From Klenkia taihuensis (GTDB lineage Bacteria; Actinomycetota; Actinomycetes; Mycobacteriales; Geodermatophilaceae): 64,000 nucleotides of DNA. The position numbers were made by a program, and so were the translations under genes. The DNA lies in contig NZ_FOMD01000001.1 of assembly GCF_900112525.1 (NCBI RefSeq), positions 620,001 through 684,000 of the forward strand, in the 5' to 3' direction. The number at the start of each line of letters is the position of its first letter. Within the stretch, counting starts at the first letter, position 1. Positions 50,671 through 58,781 of this stretch are shown here, one piece after another. The notes beneath the pieces are model-generated. The model was given only the letters and a program-made list of their open reading frames with translations, did not search any database and was not told the origin of the DNA.

Positions 50671-50673
50671 CCT
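50668..50673 (+). promoter_or_regulatory. TAGCCT -10 box, 7 bases before the next start
   Basis: TAGCCT overlaps the DUF3817 stop codon and ends 7 bases before ATG 50681. It fits the leaderless pattern seen at several unlinked genes in this window; the -35 region is not convincing. Confidence 0.35.
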
Positions 50674-50680
50674 GCGGGGC

Positions 50681-52009
50681 ATGCCCGACCCCGCTCCCGT
50701 CGCCCCCACCACGGCCCGCACGCTGCTCGCCCGCACCGCCCGCGTGCAGCGCGAGGGCCGCGCGCCCGGCCTGGTCGCCGGCGTGGTGCGTGACGGCGGG
50801 CTGGCCTGGTCGACCGGCCGCGGCGACGTCCCCGAGCCGCACGCCGACGTCCAGTTCCGGCTGGGCTCGATCAGCAAGACCATCACCGCGGTCGCGGTCA
50901 TGCGGCTGCGCGACGAGGGCAGGCTGCGGCTGGACGACCCGCTGGACCGGCACCTGCCCGGCACCCCGCTGGGCGACCGCACCGTCGGACAGCTGCTCTC
51001 CCACCTGGCCGGGGCCTCCAGCGAGAGCCCGGGCGGCTGGTGGGAGCGGGTGCCCGGCGGCACCCTCGAGGAGCTGCAGCTGGGCCCCGAGCACGTCGTG
51101 CTCGGCGCGGCCCGCCGCTTCCACTACTCCAACCTCGGCTTCGGCCTGCTGGGCGAGCTGGTGGCCCGCCAGCGCGGCCGGTCGTGGGCCGACGTCGTCA
51201 CCGACGAGGTGCTCCGCCCGCTCGGGATGACCCGCACCACCCCGCGGCCCTCCGGTGCCGCGGCGCGCGGCACCGCCGTCCACCCCTGGGCCGACGTCGT
51301 GCTGCCCGAGCCCGAGCACGACGCCGGGGTCATGGACGCCGCCGGCCAGCTGTGGGCCACGCTGACCGACCTGGGCCGGTTCGCCGCGTTCCTGCTCGGC
51401 GACACCGGCGACGTGCTCGACCCGACGACGCTGGCCGAGATGACCGTGCCGGCCGGCGTGGACTCCTCGGTGGCCGGCTGGTCGGCCTACGGCCTGGGCG
51501 TGCAGGTGCTCCGGGTCGACGGCGCCACCCTGGTCGGGCACGGCGGCTCGATGCCCGGGTTCCTCGCCGGGGTCTTCGTCGACCGGGCCGAGATGGCCGG
51601 CGCGGTGATGCTGGCCAACACCACCAGCGGGCTGGACCCGCTCGTGCCGGGGCTGCTGGCCGACCTGCGCGCCGCCGAGCCGTGGGTGGGGCCGGCGTGG
51701 TCGCCGTCCCCGGCGCCGGTGCCGCTGGACGTGCTCGGCGTCTGGTTCTGGGGCCCGGCGCCCTACGTGCTGCGCGCCCAGGCCGGTGGCCTGTTGCACC
51801 TGGGTCCGCTGCCCGGCCGTGCCGGGCGGGCCAGCCGGTTCCTCCGGCGGCCCGACGGCCGATGGGTGGGCCTGGACGGCTACTACGCCGGCGAGACGCT
51901 GCGCATCGCCGACGACCACCTGGACCTGGCGACCTTCGTGTTCACCCGGCAGCCCTACGACCCTGCCGCCCCGGTGCCCGGCGGCGTCGACCCCGCGGGC
52001 TGGCGCTGA
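50681..52009 (+). CDS. Serine beta-lactamase-like hydrolase
   Basis: A 442-residue protein with a class C/esterase-type beta-lactamase fold: nucleophile S63 in SxxK (GSISKT), the Tyr-x-Asn motif in FHYSNLGFG and HGGS in place of KTG. No signal peptide is seen, so it may be cytoplasmic, like EstB-type esterases. A C-terminal beta-rich region (about 345-440) is typical of this group. The substrate is unknown. Confidence 0.88.
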   Translation: MPDPAPVAPTTARTLLARTARVQREGRAPGLVAGVVRDGGLAWSTGRGDVPEPHADVQFRLGSISKTITAVAVMRLRDEGRLRLDDPLDRHLPGTPLGDRTVGQLLSHLAGASSESPGGWWERVPGGTLEELQLGPEHVVLGAARRFHYSNLGFGLLGELVARQRGRSWADVVTDEVLRPLGMTRTTPRPSGAAARGTAVHPWADVVLPEPEHDAGVMDAAGQLWATLTDLGRFAAFLLGDTGDVLDPTTLAEMTVPAGVDSSVAGWSAYGLGVQVLRVDGATLVGHGGSMPGFLAGVFVDRAEMAGAVMLANTTSGLDPLVPGLLADLRAAEPWVGPAWSPSPAPVPLDVLGVWFWGPAPYVLRAQAGGLLHLGPLPGRAGRASRFLRRPDGRWVGLDGYYAGETLRIADDHLDLATFVFTRQPYDPAAPVPGGVDPAGWR

Positions 52010-52015
52010 GCCGCC

Positions 52016-52534
52016 TCAGGCTCGGTCGAGCGCAGCCAGGGTGGCGTGGGTGGCGAAGCCGTAGGCCAGGTGCGGCACCACGTCGCTGGCCCAGTCGGTG
52101 GCCGACCAGGTCCGGGGGTCGCTGATGCCCAGGGCCGCCATCGGGCCGTTCGCGCCGACCAGCGCCCCGACGGTGGCGACCAGCCCCCCGACCACGGCGT
52201 TCGGCCGGAACCCGGCGGCCCGGGCGAGGCCGGCGAGCACGCCGACGCCCACCCCGGCCGCGATGCCGGTCAGCGGCCCCAGCCCCGCCACCCGGTTGTC
52301 GCGGGTGTCGCCCTCGCCCGGGATGTCGACGTGCGCCTTGTCGGCCAGTGCCTCGACGGTCTGCTGGGGGGTGTTGCTGGTGCCGCGCCCGCGCACCGCC
52401 ATGTCCAGGTAGGTGACGGTGTTCAGCACGGTCGTGCCGGCGGCGCCGGCAGCCGCGCCGCGCAGCACCCACCCGCCGGTGGAGATGCCGCGCCTGCCCT
52501 TGCCGAATGCACCCACGGGGGTCCTCGAAGCCAT
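52016..52534 (-). CDS. Hypothetical membrane-associated protein
   Basis: A 172-residue protein with two or three hydrophobic Gly/Ala-rich segments (WVLRGAAAGAAGTTVLNTVTYLD; LTGIAAGVGVGVLAGL; VVGGLVATVGALVGANGPMAAL), seen in actinobacterial hypothetical proteins. No motif of known function is recognised. Starts at ATG; converges on the beta-lactamase-like gene at a 6-base gap. Confidence 0.75.
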   Translation of the reverse strand: MASRTPVGAFGKGRRGISTGGWVLRGAAAGAAGTTVLNTVTYLDMAVRGRGTSNTPQQTVEALADKAHVDIPGEGDTRDNRVAGLGPLTGIAAGVGVGVLAGLARAAGFRPNAVVGGLVATVGALVGANGPMAALGISDPRTWSATDWASDVVPHLAYGFATHATLAALDRA

Positions 52535-52573
52535 GGAGCGCCCGTTACCCCGGGGGTGACGGGCGAGAAACCG

Positions 52574-54037
52574 TCACCAGCGGCAGACGGTGATCCGCCG
52601 GTCGGGGACCTCGCCGGTGGCGATGAAGGTGTTCACCGGGTCGTCCACGCACGGGTCACCCCGCCCGTAGACCACGTGCGGGCCGCCGAGCTGCACCACC
52701 GCGCCGTCGTCCGGCCCGGCGCCGGGGACGAGGTCGCGGAAGACGTCCTGCGCCCCGACGAACGGCGTGTTCGGGTCGGTGTCGGCCCCCAGCACCAGCA
52801 CCGGGTACGGCGGGTCGGTGACCGGGGCCGGGCGGGCGAAGTCCGGCTCGCTGGCCGCACCCGGCCAGAACAGGCAGGCGGTGTCCCCGTAGTAGGTGCC
52901 GCCCAGCCGCAGCTGGTCGATGCCCTGCTCCTCGGCGACGTCGAGCCACTCGTCCAGCACGGCCCGGGGGTCGCCGCCGTCGGGCACGAAGTCGTAGTCC
53001 TGGCACTCGACGGCGTAGAACAGCGCGTCGGAGTAGGTCGGGTCGGGGACGAACACCCCGTTGCCGAGCTGGTCCAGGCCGGACACGTCGCCGGCGAGGG
53101 CGTCGCCCAGCGCGTCGGCGAACTCCTCCCGGGCGTAGGGGTCGCTCATCGAGGAGATCGCCGCCGACCGCAGGGTCAGGTCGTCGACCGGGTCGCCGCT
53201 CGGGCCCGTCCGCGGCGAGGCGGCCAGCTCGTCCAGCAGCCCGTCGTACCCGGCGGCGTCGTCGCCGAGGGTGAGCTCCAGGACCTCGGAGTAGGCGCGG
53301 GCGGCCTGGACGGCGAACCCCGGCTGGTCGGTGGTCAGGTCGACCACGCCGTCGACCACCAGGCCGGCCACCCGCTCGGGGTGCGCGGCGGCGTAGGTCT
53401 GCACGTACTGGGTGCCGTAGCTCTCGCCGTAGAGGGTCAGCTGCGGGGCGTCCAGCCACTGCCGGAGGTCCTCGAGGTCCTCGACCGCCTGCGCGGTGGC
53501 GTAGCGGGGCGCGGTGGCCGGGTCGACGCCGGCCTCGGCGAAGCAGTCCTCGCCGAACCGGGTGGTGGCCGCCGCGTAGTCCTCCCGCTCGGCCGGCGTC
53601 AACGAGGTGTCCACCGCCGCCGTCCACTCCGCGTAGGCGTCGTCGCAGCGGAACTCCTGGGACAGCCCGATCCCGCGCTGGTCGAGGAACACCACGTCGA
53701 AGCCCTCGCGCACCTCGTCGGGGAAGGACTGCGTGTAGGCGTCGGCGGCGGCCAGCCCGCTGGAGCCGGGGCCGCCGGTGGCGGTGACGAACACGCCGCG
53801 GCGCTCGCCCGTGGCCCGCAGGACGGCGAAGGTGACGTCCCAGTGCTCGCCGGCCGGGCGGGCGTGGTCCACCGGCACCGACAGGGTCACGCAGGAGAAG
53901 TCGCCCGCGCCGGTGGACGGCGCGCAGGGCTGCTCGTCGACGAAGGCCCAGCCGTCGGGGGCGGGGGACGCCGTCCCGTCGATGCGGCAGCCGGTGAGCA
54001 CCAGGGCGGCGAGCACGAGCAGGGACCGGGACCGCAC
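52574..54037 (-). CDS. Secreted alpha/beta hydrolase lipoprotein (tripeptidyl aminopeptidase-like)
   Basis: A 487-residue hydrolase with signal peptide and lipobox LVLTGC (Cys17). The alpha/beta fold has the oxyanion region TATGGPGSSG, nucleophile Ser in GESYGTQY, a later Asp in LGADTDPNTP and a C-terminal His in GGPHVVYG, as in SlpD/SlpE- and Tap-like exported peptidases. It probably trims peptides at the cell surface. GTG starts five bases after the minus-strand -10 box TAGGGT (complement of 54043-54048), another leaderless-type start. Confidence 0.9.
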   Translation of the reverse strand: MRSRSLLVLAALVLTGCRIDGTASPAPDGWAFVDEQPCAPSTGAGDFSCVTLSVPVDHARPAGEHWDVTFAVLRATGERRGVFVTATGGPGSSGLAAADAYTQSFPDEVREGFDVVFLDQRGIGLSQEFRCDDAYAEWTAAVDTSLTPAEREDYAAATTRFGEDCFAEAGVDPATAPRYATAQAVEDLEDLRQWLDAPQLTLYGESYGTQYVQTYAAAHPERVAGLVVDGVVDLTTDQPGFAVQAARAYSEVLELTLGDDAAGYDGLLDELAASPRTGPSGDPVDDLTLRSAAISSMSDPYAREEFADALGDALAGDVSGLDQLGNGVFVPDPTYSDALFYAVECQDYDFVPDGGDPRAVLDEWLDVAEEQGIDQLRLGGTYYGDTACLFWPGAASEPDFARPAPVTDPPYPVLVLGADTDPNTPFVGAQDVFRDLVPGAGPDDGAVVQLGGPHVVYGRGDPCVDDPVNTFIATGEVPDRRITVCRW

Positions 54038-54065
54038 GGCGCACCCTAACCGGGGTACGGGCCGG

Positions 54066-54536
54066 TCAGGCCTCCGCGGCGCGCTTGAGCAGCGGGGCCA
54101 TGCGGTGGTCGACGAACCGCCGCAGCGCCAGGTTGGTGTCGGTGCGCTGCACACCGGGGATGGCCAGCACCTGCTCGCTGATCCGCCACAGGTCGTCGGC
54201 GTCGACCGCGACCACCTGCACCAGCAGGTCGGCCACGCCGGACAGGCCGATCACCTCGAGCACCTCGGGGATGTCGGCCAGGCCGGTGCTGACCTCGGCC
54301 AGCGAGGTCTGCACCACGGTGACCGTGATGTAGGCGGTGAGCCGGTAGCCCAGCGCCTCGGGGCGCAGCCGGCGCTCGAAGGGGTCCAGCGCGCCGCCGG
54401 ACTCCAGCCGGGCCAGCCGCGCCTGCACGGTGTTGCGGGCCAGGCCGAGGGTCTGCGAGAGCGCCATCACCGTGGCGCGCGGGTCCTCGGACAGGGCGAG
54501 CAGCAACCGGGCGTCGGTGGCGTCGATCCCGGGCAC
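54066..54536 (-). CDS. Lrp/AsnC-family regulator
   Basis: A 156-residue regulator: HTH (residues about 3-55; IDATDARLLLALSEDPRATVMALSQTLGLARNTVQARLARLE) and an Lrp ligand domain (about 70-145; GVADLLVQVVAVDADDLW). The GTG start precedes the conserved IDATD. It is divergent from the 2-oxoacid dehydrogenase operon, the same arrangement as BkdR regulators of branched-chain amino-acid catabolism, so it probably senses an amino acid to control that operon. Confidence 0.92.
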   Translation of the reverse strand: MPGIDATDARLLLALSEDPRATVMALSQTLGLARNTVQARLARLESGGALDPFERRLRPEALGYRLTAYITVTVVQTSLAEVSTGLADIPEVLEVIGLSGVADLLVQVVAVDADDLWRISEQVLAIPGVQRTDTNLALRRFVDHRMAPLLKRAAEA

Positions 54537-54666
54537 GCTGCTCAGTGTGCCACGCCACACCTGGTCCTGGCTGAACAATCTGATCGGTTCCGGTCGAGTG
54601 CCTTGCGCATCCCGCTGCGGGAGTGATGTGCTGCACAAGCAGTTCTGCGACGTGAGGAGGACGACG
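54537..54666. promoter_or_regulatory. Divergent promoter region of the Lrp-bkd locus
   Basis: A 130-base gap with a small inverted repeat CTGC-ACAA-GCAG near 54630-54645 that might be an Lrp site. TTGCGC (-35-like) is visible near 54603, but no convincing -10 follows. GAGGAGGA lies just ahead of the E1 alpha start. Confidence 0.35.
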
Positions 54667-55788
54667 GTGACCGCCGTGCGAGAGATGGTCGACCCGGTAC
54701 CGGGGGCCGCTGCGCCCCACCTGCCGGCCCAGCCCGATCTGGTGCAGCTGCTGACGCCCGAGGGCGAGCGGGTCGAGCACCCCGACTACTCCCTGGACGT
54801 CACCGACGAGGAGCTGCGCTCCCTCTACCGCGACCTCGCGCTGGTCCGCCGGTGGGACGTCGAGGCCACCGCGCTGCAGCGGCAGGGCGAGCTCGGCATC
54901 TGGGCCTCGCTGCAGGGCCAGGAGGCCGCGCAGATCGGCGCCGGCCGCGCGCTCGGCGAAGCGGACATGGCCTTCCCGACCTACCGCGAGCACGGCGTGG
55001 CCTGGACCCGCGGGGTCGACCCGCTCGACGTCATCAGCCTGTTCCGCGGCAACGACCTCGGCGGCTGGGACCCGGTCGCCACCCGGTTCAACCTCTACAC
55101 CGTCGTCATCGGCGCGCAGTGCCTGCACGCCACGGGCTACGCGATGGGCATCCAGCGCGACACGGCCGACGCCGCGGCCATCGCCTTCCTCGGCGACGGC
55201 GCGACCAGCCAGGGCGAGGTCAACGAGGCCTTCATCTGGGCGGCCACGTTCGACTCCCCGGTCGTGTTCTTCTGCCAGAACAACCAGTACGCCATCTCGG
55301 TGCCGATCGAGCGCCAGTCCAAGGTGCCGCTGTTCCAGCGCGCGGCCGGCTTCGGCTTCCCCGGCGTCCGGGTCGACGGCAACGACGTCCTCGCCGTCCT
55401 GGCCGTCACCCGCGCGGCGCTCGCCCGGGCGCGCGAGGGCTCCGGGCCCACGTTCATCGAGGCCTTCACCTACCGCATGGGCGCGCACACCACCTCCGAC
55501 GACCCCACCCGCTACCGGCTGGCCGACGAGCTCGAGGAGTGGAAGCTGCGCGACCCGATCGCGCGGGTCAAGGCGTACCTGTCGCGCTCCGGCAAGGCCG
55601 ACGCGGAGTTCTTCGCCGGCGTCGACGCCGAGGGCGACGAGCTCGCCGCCCGCATCCGCACGGGCACGCTGGAGATGCCCGACCCGGCCGGCACCGAGAT
55701 GTTCGACCACGTCTACGCCGAGCAGACCGAGGAGATCGCCGCCCAGCGCGCGGCGTTCCTCGCCTACCAGGAGGGGTTCGAGAAGTGA
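54667..55788 (+). CDS. 2-oxoacid dehydrogenase E1 component, alpha subunit
   Basis: A 373-residue thiamine-diphosphate enzyme subunit: TYREHGV near residue 105, the TPP-binding motif GDGATSQGEVNEAF (about 175) with NNQYAIS. The HTTSDDPTRYR phosphorylation-loop-like motif follows. With E1 beta and E2 downstream and an Lrp regulator upstream, branched-chain 2-oxoacids are the most likely substrates (BkdA-type), but pyruvate cannot be excluded. Ends in a four-base overlap with E1 beta. Confidence 0.93.
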   Translation: MTAVREMVDPVPGAAAPHLPAQPDLVQLLTPEGERVEHPDYSLDVTDEELRSLYRDLALVRRWDVEATALQRQGELGIWASLQGQEAAQIGAGRALGEADMAFPTYREHGVAWTRGVDPLDVISLFRGNDLGGWDPVATRFNLYTVVIGAQCLHATGYAMGIQRDTADAAAIAFLGDGATSQGEVNEAFIWAATFDSPVVFFCQNNQYAISVPIERQSKVPLFQRAAGFGFPGVRVDGNDVLAVLAVTRAALARAREGSGPTFIEAFTYRMGAHTTSDDPTRYRLADELEEWKLRDPIARVKAYLSRSGKADAEFFAGVDAEGDELAARIRTGTLEMPDPAGTEMFDHVYAEQTEEIAAQRAAFLAYQEGFEK

Positions 55789-56759
55789 GCACCCTGACGT
55801 TGGGCAAGGCGCTCAACACCGGCCTGCGCAAGGCGATGGAGGACGACCCGAAGGTCGTGCTCATGGGCGAGGACATCGGCAAGCTGGGCGGCGTCTTCCG
55901 GATCACCGACGGCCTGCAGAAGGACTTCGGCGAGGCCCGCGTCGTCGACACCCCGCTGGCCGAGGCCGGCATCGTGGGCACCGCGGTCGGCCTGGCCATG
56001 CGCGGCTACAAGCCGGTGGTGGAGATCCAGTTCGACGGGTTCGTCTTCCCCGCCTACAACCAGATCGTCACCCAGGTCGCCAAGATCCACGCCCGCTCGC
56101 GCGGCAAGCTGCCCATGCCGATCACCATCCGGATCCCGTTCGGCGGCGGCATCGGCGCGGTCGAGCACCACAGCGAGAGCCCCGAGGCCTACTTCGCGCA
56201 CACCACCGGCCTGAAGGTCGTCGCGGTGTCCAACCCCGCCGACGCCTACTGGATGCTGCAGCAGGCCATCGCCCACCCCGACCCGGTCGTGTTCTTCGAG
56301 CCGAAGCGCCGGTACTGGGACAAGGCCGAGGTCGACCTCGACACGGCGCCGCCGCCGCTGTTCAGCTCCCGGGTGGTGCGGGCCGGCGACGACGTCACGC
56401 TGCTGGCCTACGGACCCATGGTGAAGACCGCGCTGCAGGCCGCCGAGGCCGCGCAGGGCGAGGGCCGCTCGCTGGAGGTCATCGACCTGCGCACGCTCTC
56501 GCCGCTGGACCTCGCCCCCGTCGAGGAGTCGGTGCGCCGCACCGGCCGCTGCGTCGTGGTGCACGAGGCGCAGACCACGCTGGGCCTGGGCGCGGAGATC
56601 GCCGCCCGGGTCAGCGAGAGCTGCTTCCACTCCCTGGAGGCCCCGGTGCTGCGGGTGGGTGGCTACGACGTCACCTACCCGCCGTCCAAGCTCGAGGAGG
56701 AGTACCTCCCCGACCTGGACCGGGTGCTCGAGGCCGTCGACCGCTCGCTGGAGTTCTGA
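55785..56759 (+). CDS. 2-oxoacid dehydrogenase E1 component, beta subunit
   Basis: A 324-residue partner of E1 alpha with the transketolase-like pyrimidine domain (VLMGEDIGKLGGVFRIT; DTPLAEAGIVGTAVGLAMRG; IQFDGF) and C-terminal transketolase domain (about 195-315; VIDLRTLSPLD). Together with E1 alpha it decarboxylates the 2-oxoacid and passes the acyl group to lipoyl-E2. GTG overlaps the alpha stop (55785-55788). Confidence 0.94.
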   Translation: MSTLTLGKALNTGLRKAMEDDPKVVLMGEDIGKLGGVFRITDGLQKDFGEARVVDTPLAEAGIVGTAVGLAMRGYKPVVEIQFDGFVFPAYNQIVTQVAKIHARSRGKLPMPITIRIPFGGGIGAVEHHSESPEAYFAHTTGLKVVAVSNPADAYWMLQQAIAHPDPVVFFEPKRRYWDKAEVDLDTAPPPLFSSRVVRAGDDVTLLAYGPMVKTALQAAEAAQGEGRSLEVIDLRTLSPLDLAPVEESVRRTGRCVVVHEAQTTLGLGAEIAARVSESCFHSLEAPVLRVGGYDVTYPPSKLEEEYLPDLDRVLEAVDRSLEF

Positions 56760-56760
56760 C

Positions 56761-58245
56761 ATGCCGGACCTGCGCCAGTTCAAGCTGCCCGACGTCGGCG
56801 AGGGCCTGACCGAGGGCGAGATCCTGCAGTGGCTCGTCGCCGTCGGCGACACGGTGACCACCAATCAGCCGCTGTGCGAGGTGGAGACCGCCAAGGCCGC
56901 CGTCGAGCTGCCCAGCCCGTACGCCGGCACCGTGGTCGAGCTGCTGCACGAGCCGGGGACGACGGTCGACGTCGGCGCCCCGATCATCACCATCGACATC
57001 GGCGGGGACGCCCCGGCGACCGAGGACGACACCCCGGCCGCCGGGCTGATCGGCGGCCCGGCGCCGGGCGGCCGGACGTCGGTGCTGGTCGGCTACGGCC
57101 CCAAGAACACCGAGGCCGTGCGCCGGCCGCGCCGGTCGGGGGCCGCGGTCGCCGAGCGGGCCACCGCGCCGGCCGTGCTGCCCGAGGCGGACTACGGGTC
57201 GGGCACCGACCGGCCGCCCCTGCTGGCCACCGCGCCCGACGCGACCAGCAAGCCGGTGCGGCACGGCGGGCTGGAGATCGGCCGGGCCGCCGAGCGGCAC
57301 GCCGCCGACACCGAGGCCGCCTCGGGCACCGCGGTCGCCCCCGGCCGCCGCGCCCCGCGCCCGCTGGCCAAGCCGCCGGTGCGCAAGTACGCCAAGGACC
57401 TCGGCATCGACCTGACCACCGTCACCGGCACGGGCGCCGGCGGGGTCATCACCCGGGCCGACGTCGAGGCCGCCCGCTCAGCCGTGGTCGAGCCGGCGGC
57501 GGCCGAGACCGTCGTCCGGTTCCCGGTCGGCGACGGCGGCACCGCCGGCCGCGAGCAGCGCATCCCGATCAAGGGCGTGCGCAAGCACACGGCCGCGGCG
57601 ATGGTGTCCAGCGCCTTCACCGCCCCGCACGTGACGGAGTTCCTGACCGTCGACGTCACCCGGATGATGGCGCTGCGCGGTCGGCTGGCCGCGCGGCCGG
57701 AGCTGGCCGGGCTCAAGGTCAGCCCGCTGCTGTTCGTCGCCAAGGCGCTGCTGCTGGCCGCGCGCAAGCACCCGATGGTGAACAGCTCGTGGGACGAGGC
57801 GGCGCAGGAGATCGTGGTCAAGGACTACGTGAACCTGGGCATCGCGGCGGCCACCCCCCGCGGCCTCGTCGTCCCGAACATCAAGGACGCCGGGCGGCTG
57901 TCGCTGGCCGAGCTGGCCGGGGCGCTGGCCGACCTGACCGCCACCGCGCGGGCCGGGAAGACCTCGCCGGCCGACATGTCCGGCGGCACGATCACGATCA
58001 CCAACGTGGGCGTGTTCGGGGTGGACACCGGGACGCCGATCCTCAACCCCGGCGAGTCGGCGATCCTGGCCTTCGGCGCCGTGCGCGAGATGCCGTGGGT
58101 GCACAAGGGCAAGGTCCGGGTGCGCCAGGTGACGCAGCTGGCGCTGTCCTTCGACCACCGCATCATCGACGGCGAGCTGGGCAGCCGCTTCCTCGCCGAC
58201 GTCGGCGCCGTCCTGCACGACCCGGGTGTCGCGCTGGCGCTCTGA
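56761..58245 (+). CDS. 2-oxoacid dehydrogenase E2 (dihydrolipoyl acyltransferase)
   Basis: A 494-residue E2 with one lipoyl domain (residues 5-80; lipoylated Lys45 in ETAKAAVE) and a Pro/Ala-rich linker. The peripheral-subunit binding domain (about 200-240; RKYAKDLGIDLTTVTGTGAGGVITRADVE) and catalytic domain (about 265-494; His466 and Asp470 in SFDHRIIDGE) follow. It starts one base after the E1 beta stop. The E3 lipoamide dehydrogenase is not in the window and is probably shared with other complexes. Confidence 0.94.
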   Translation: MPDLRQFKLPDVGEGLTEGEILQWLVAVGDTVTTNQPLCEVETAKAAVELPSPYAGTVVELLHEPGTTVDVGAPIITIDIGGDAPATEDDTPAAGLIGGPAPGGRTSVLVGYGPKNTEAVRRPRRSGAAVAERATAPAVLPEADYGSGTDRPPLLATAPDATSKPVRHGGLEIGRAAERHAADTEAASGTAVAPGRRAPRPLAKPPVRKYAKDLGIDLTTVTGTGAGGVITRADVEAARSAVVEPAAAETVVRFPVGDGGTAGREQRIPIKGVRKHTAAAMVSSAFTAPHVTEFLTVDVTRMMALRGRLAARPELAGLKVSPLLFVAKALLLAARKHPMVNSSWDEAAQEIVVKDYVNLGIAAATPRGLVVPNIKDAGRLSLAELAGALADLTATARAGKTSPADMSGGTITITNVGVFGVDTGTPILNPGESAILAFGAVREMPWVHKGKVRVRQVTQLALSFDHRIIDGELGSRFLADVGAVLHDPGVALAL

Positions 58246-58291
58246 CTGCCGGCTGCGCGGTTCTGGCCCTCTGGGGACCTGCCGAGGGGGC

Positions 58292-58364
58292 GGGAACCCC
58301 GCAGTGCGGCGCAGAGTCCGGGGTTCGCGGGGTCAGGGGGACGTCGATGGCCCCGGGAACCCCG
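58292..58364. repeat. Triple GGGAACCCCG motif with an imperfect hairpin
   Basis: GGGAACCCCG occurs at 58292-58301 and 58355-58364, and an inverted form (CGGGGTTCGC) at 58319-58328. The last two belong to a hairpin with 16-base arms (58319-58334 and 58349-58364; 14 of 16 match) and a 14-base loop. It may add to termination or be a repeat unit. Confidence 0.45.
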
Positions 58365-58379
58365 ATCTCGGGGGCGCGG

Positions 58380-58425
58380 ACGACGAAGGCCCCCTCCCGC
58401 AGCTGCGGGAGGGGGCCTTCGTCGT
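58380..58425. terminator. Perfect 46-bp palindrome, bidirectional terminator
   Basis: Bases 58380-58402 are exactly complementary to 58403-58425, starting ACGACGAAGG and meeting at CAGCTG. It separates the E2 gene (+) from the HPr gene (-) which end on either side, so it likely stops both transcripts. The outer AAGG/CCTT and ACGACGA/TCGTCGT steps give no long T tract. Confidence 0.85.
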
Positions 58426-58433
58426 GGTGCTGG

Positions 58434-58694
58434 TTACTCGGCGTCGAGGTCGCGCTCGACCATGCCGGCGATCTCGGCGAGGACGGCCTCGTCCTCGCTG
58501 CTGACCTCGACCTCGGCGCCCTTCTTGGCACCCAGGGTCATGATCATCAGCGGTGAGCCGGCGTCGACCGGGTTGCCGCCGGGGGTGGCGAGGGTGACCG
58601 GCTTGCCGGACTTGCTCACCGCCTCGGCGATGAGGGCGGCGGGGCGGGCGTGCAGGCCGACGGCGGAACCGACGGTCACGGTCTTGCTGGGCAT
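58434..58694 (-). CDS. ptsH: Phosphocarrier protein HPr
   Basis: An 86-residue PTS carrier with the active-site His15 in GLHARPAA and a regulatory-type Ser region AGSPLMIMTLGAKKG. It takes phosphate from enzyme I and passes it to EIIA of FruA. GAGGAG precedes the ATG. It is the fourth gene on the minus strand after fruR-fruK-fruA, 87 bases after fruA. Confidence 0.95.
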   Translation of the reverse strand: MPSKTVTVGSAVGLHARPAALIAEAVSKSGKPVTLATPGGNPVDAGSPLMIMTLGAKKGAEVEVSSEDEAVLAEIAGMVERDLDAE

Positions 58695-58781
58695 CGAGGG
58701 GGTCTCCTCTGCGTCGAGTGAGGTGCGGGGCGCGGGCGGGGTGGCCGCCCGCGCCCGCGCCCCGGGGTCGGGTAGATCCTG

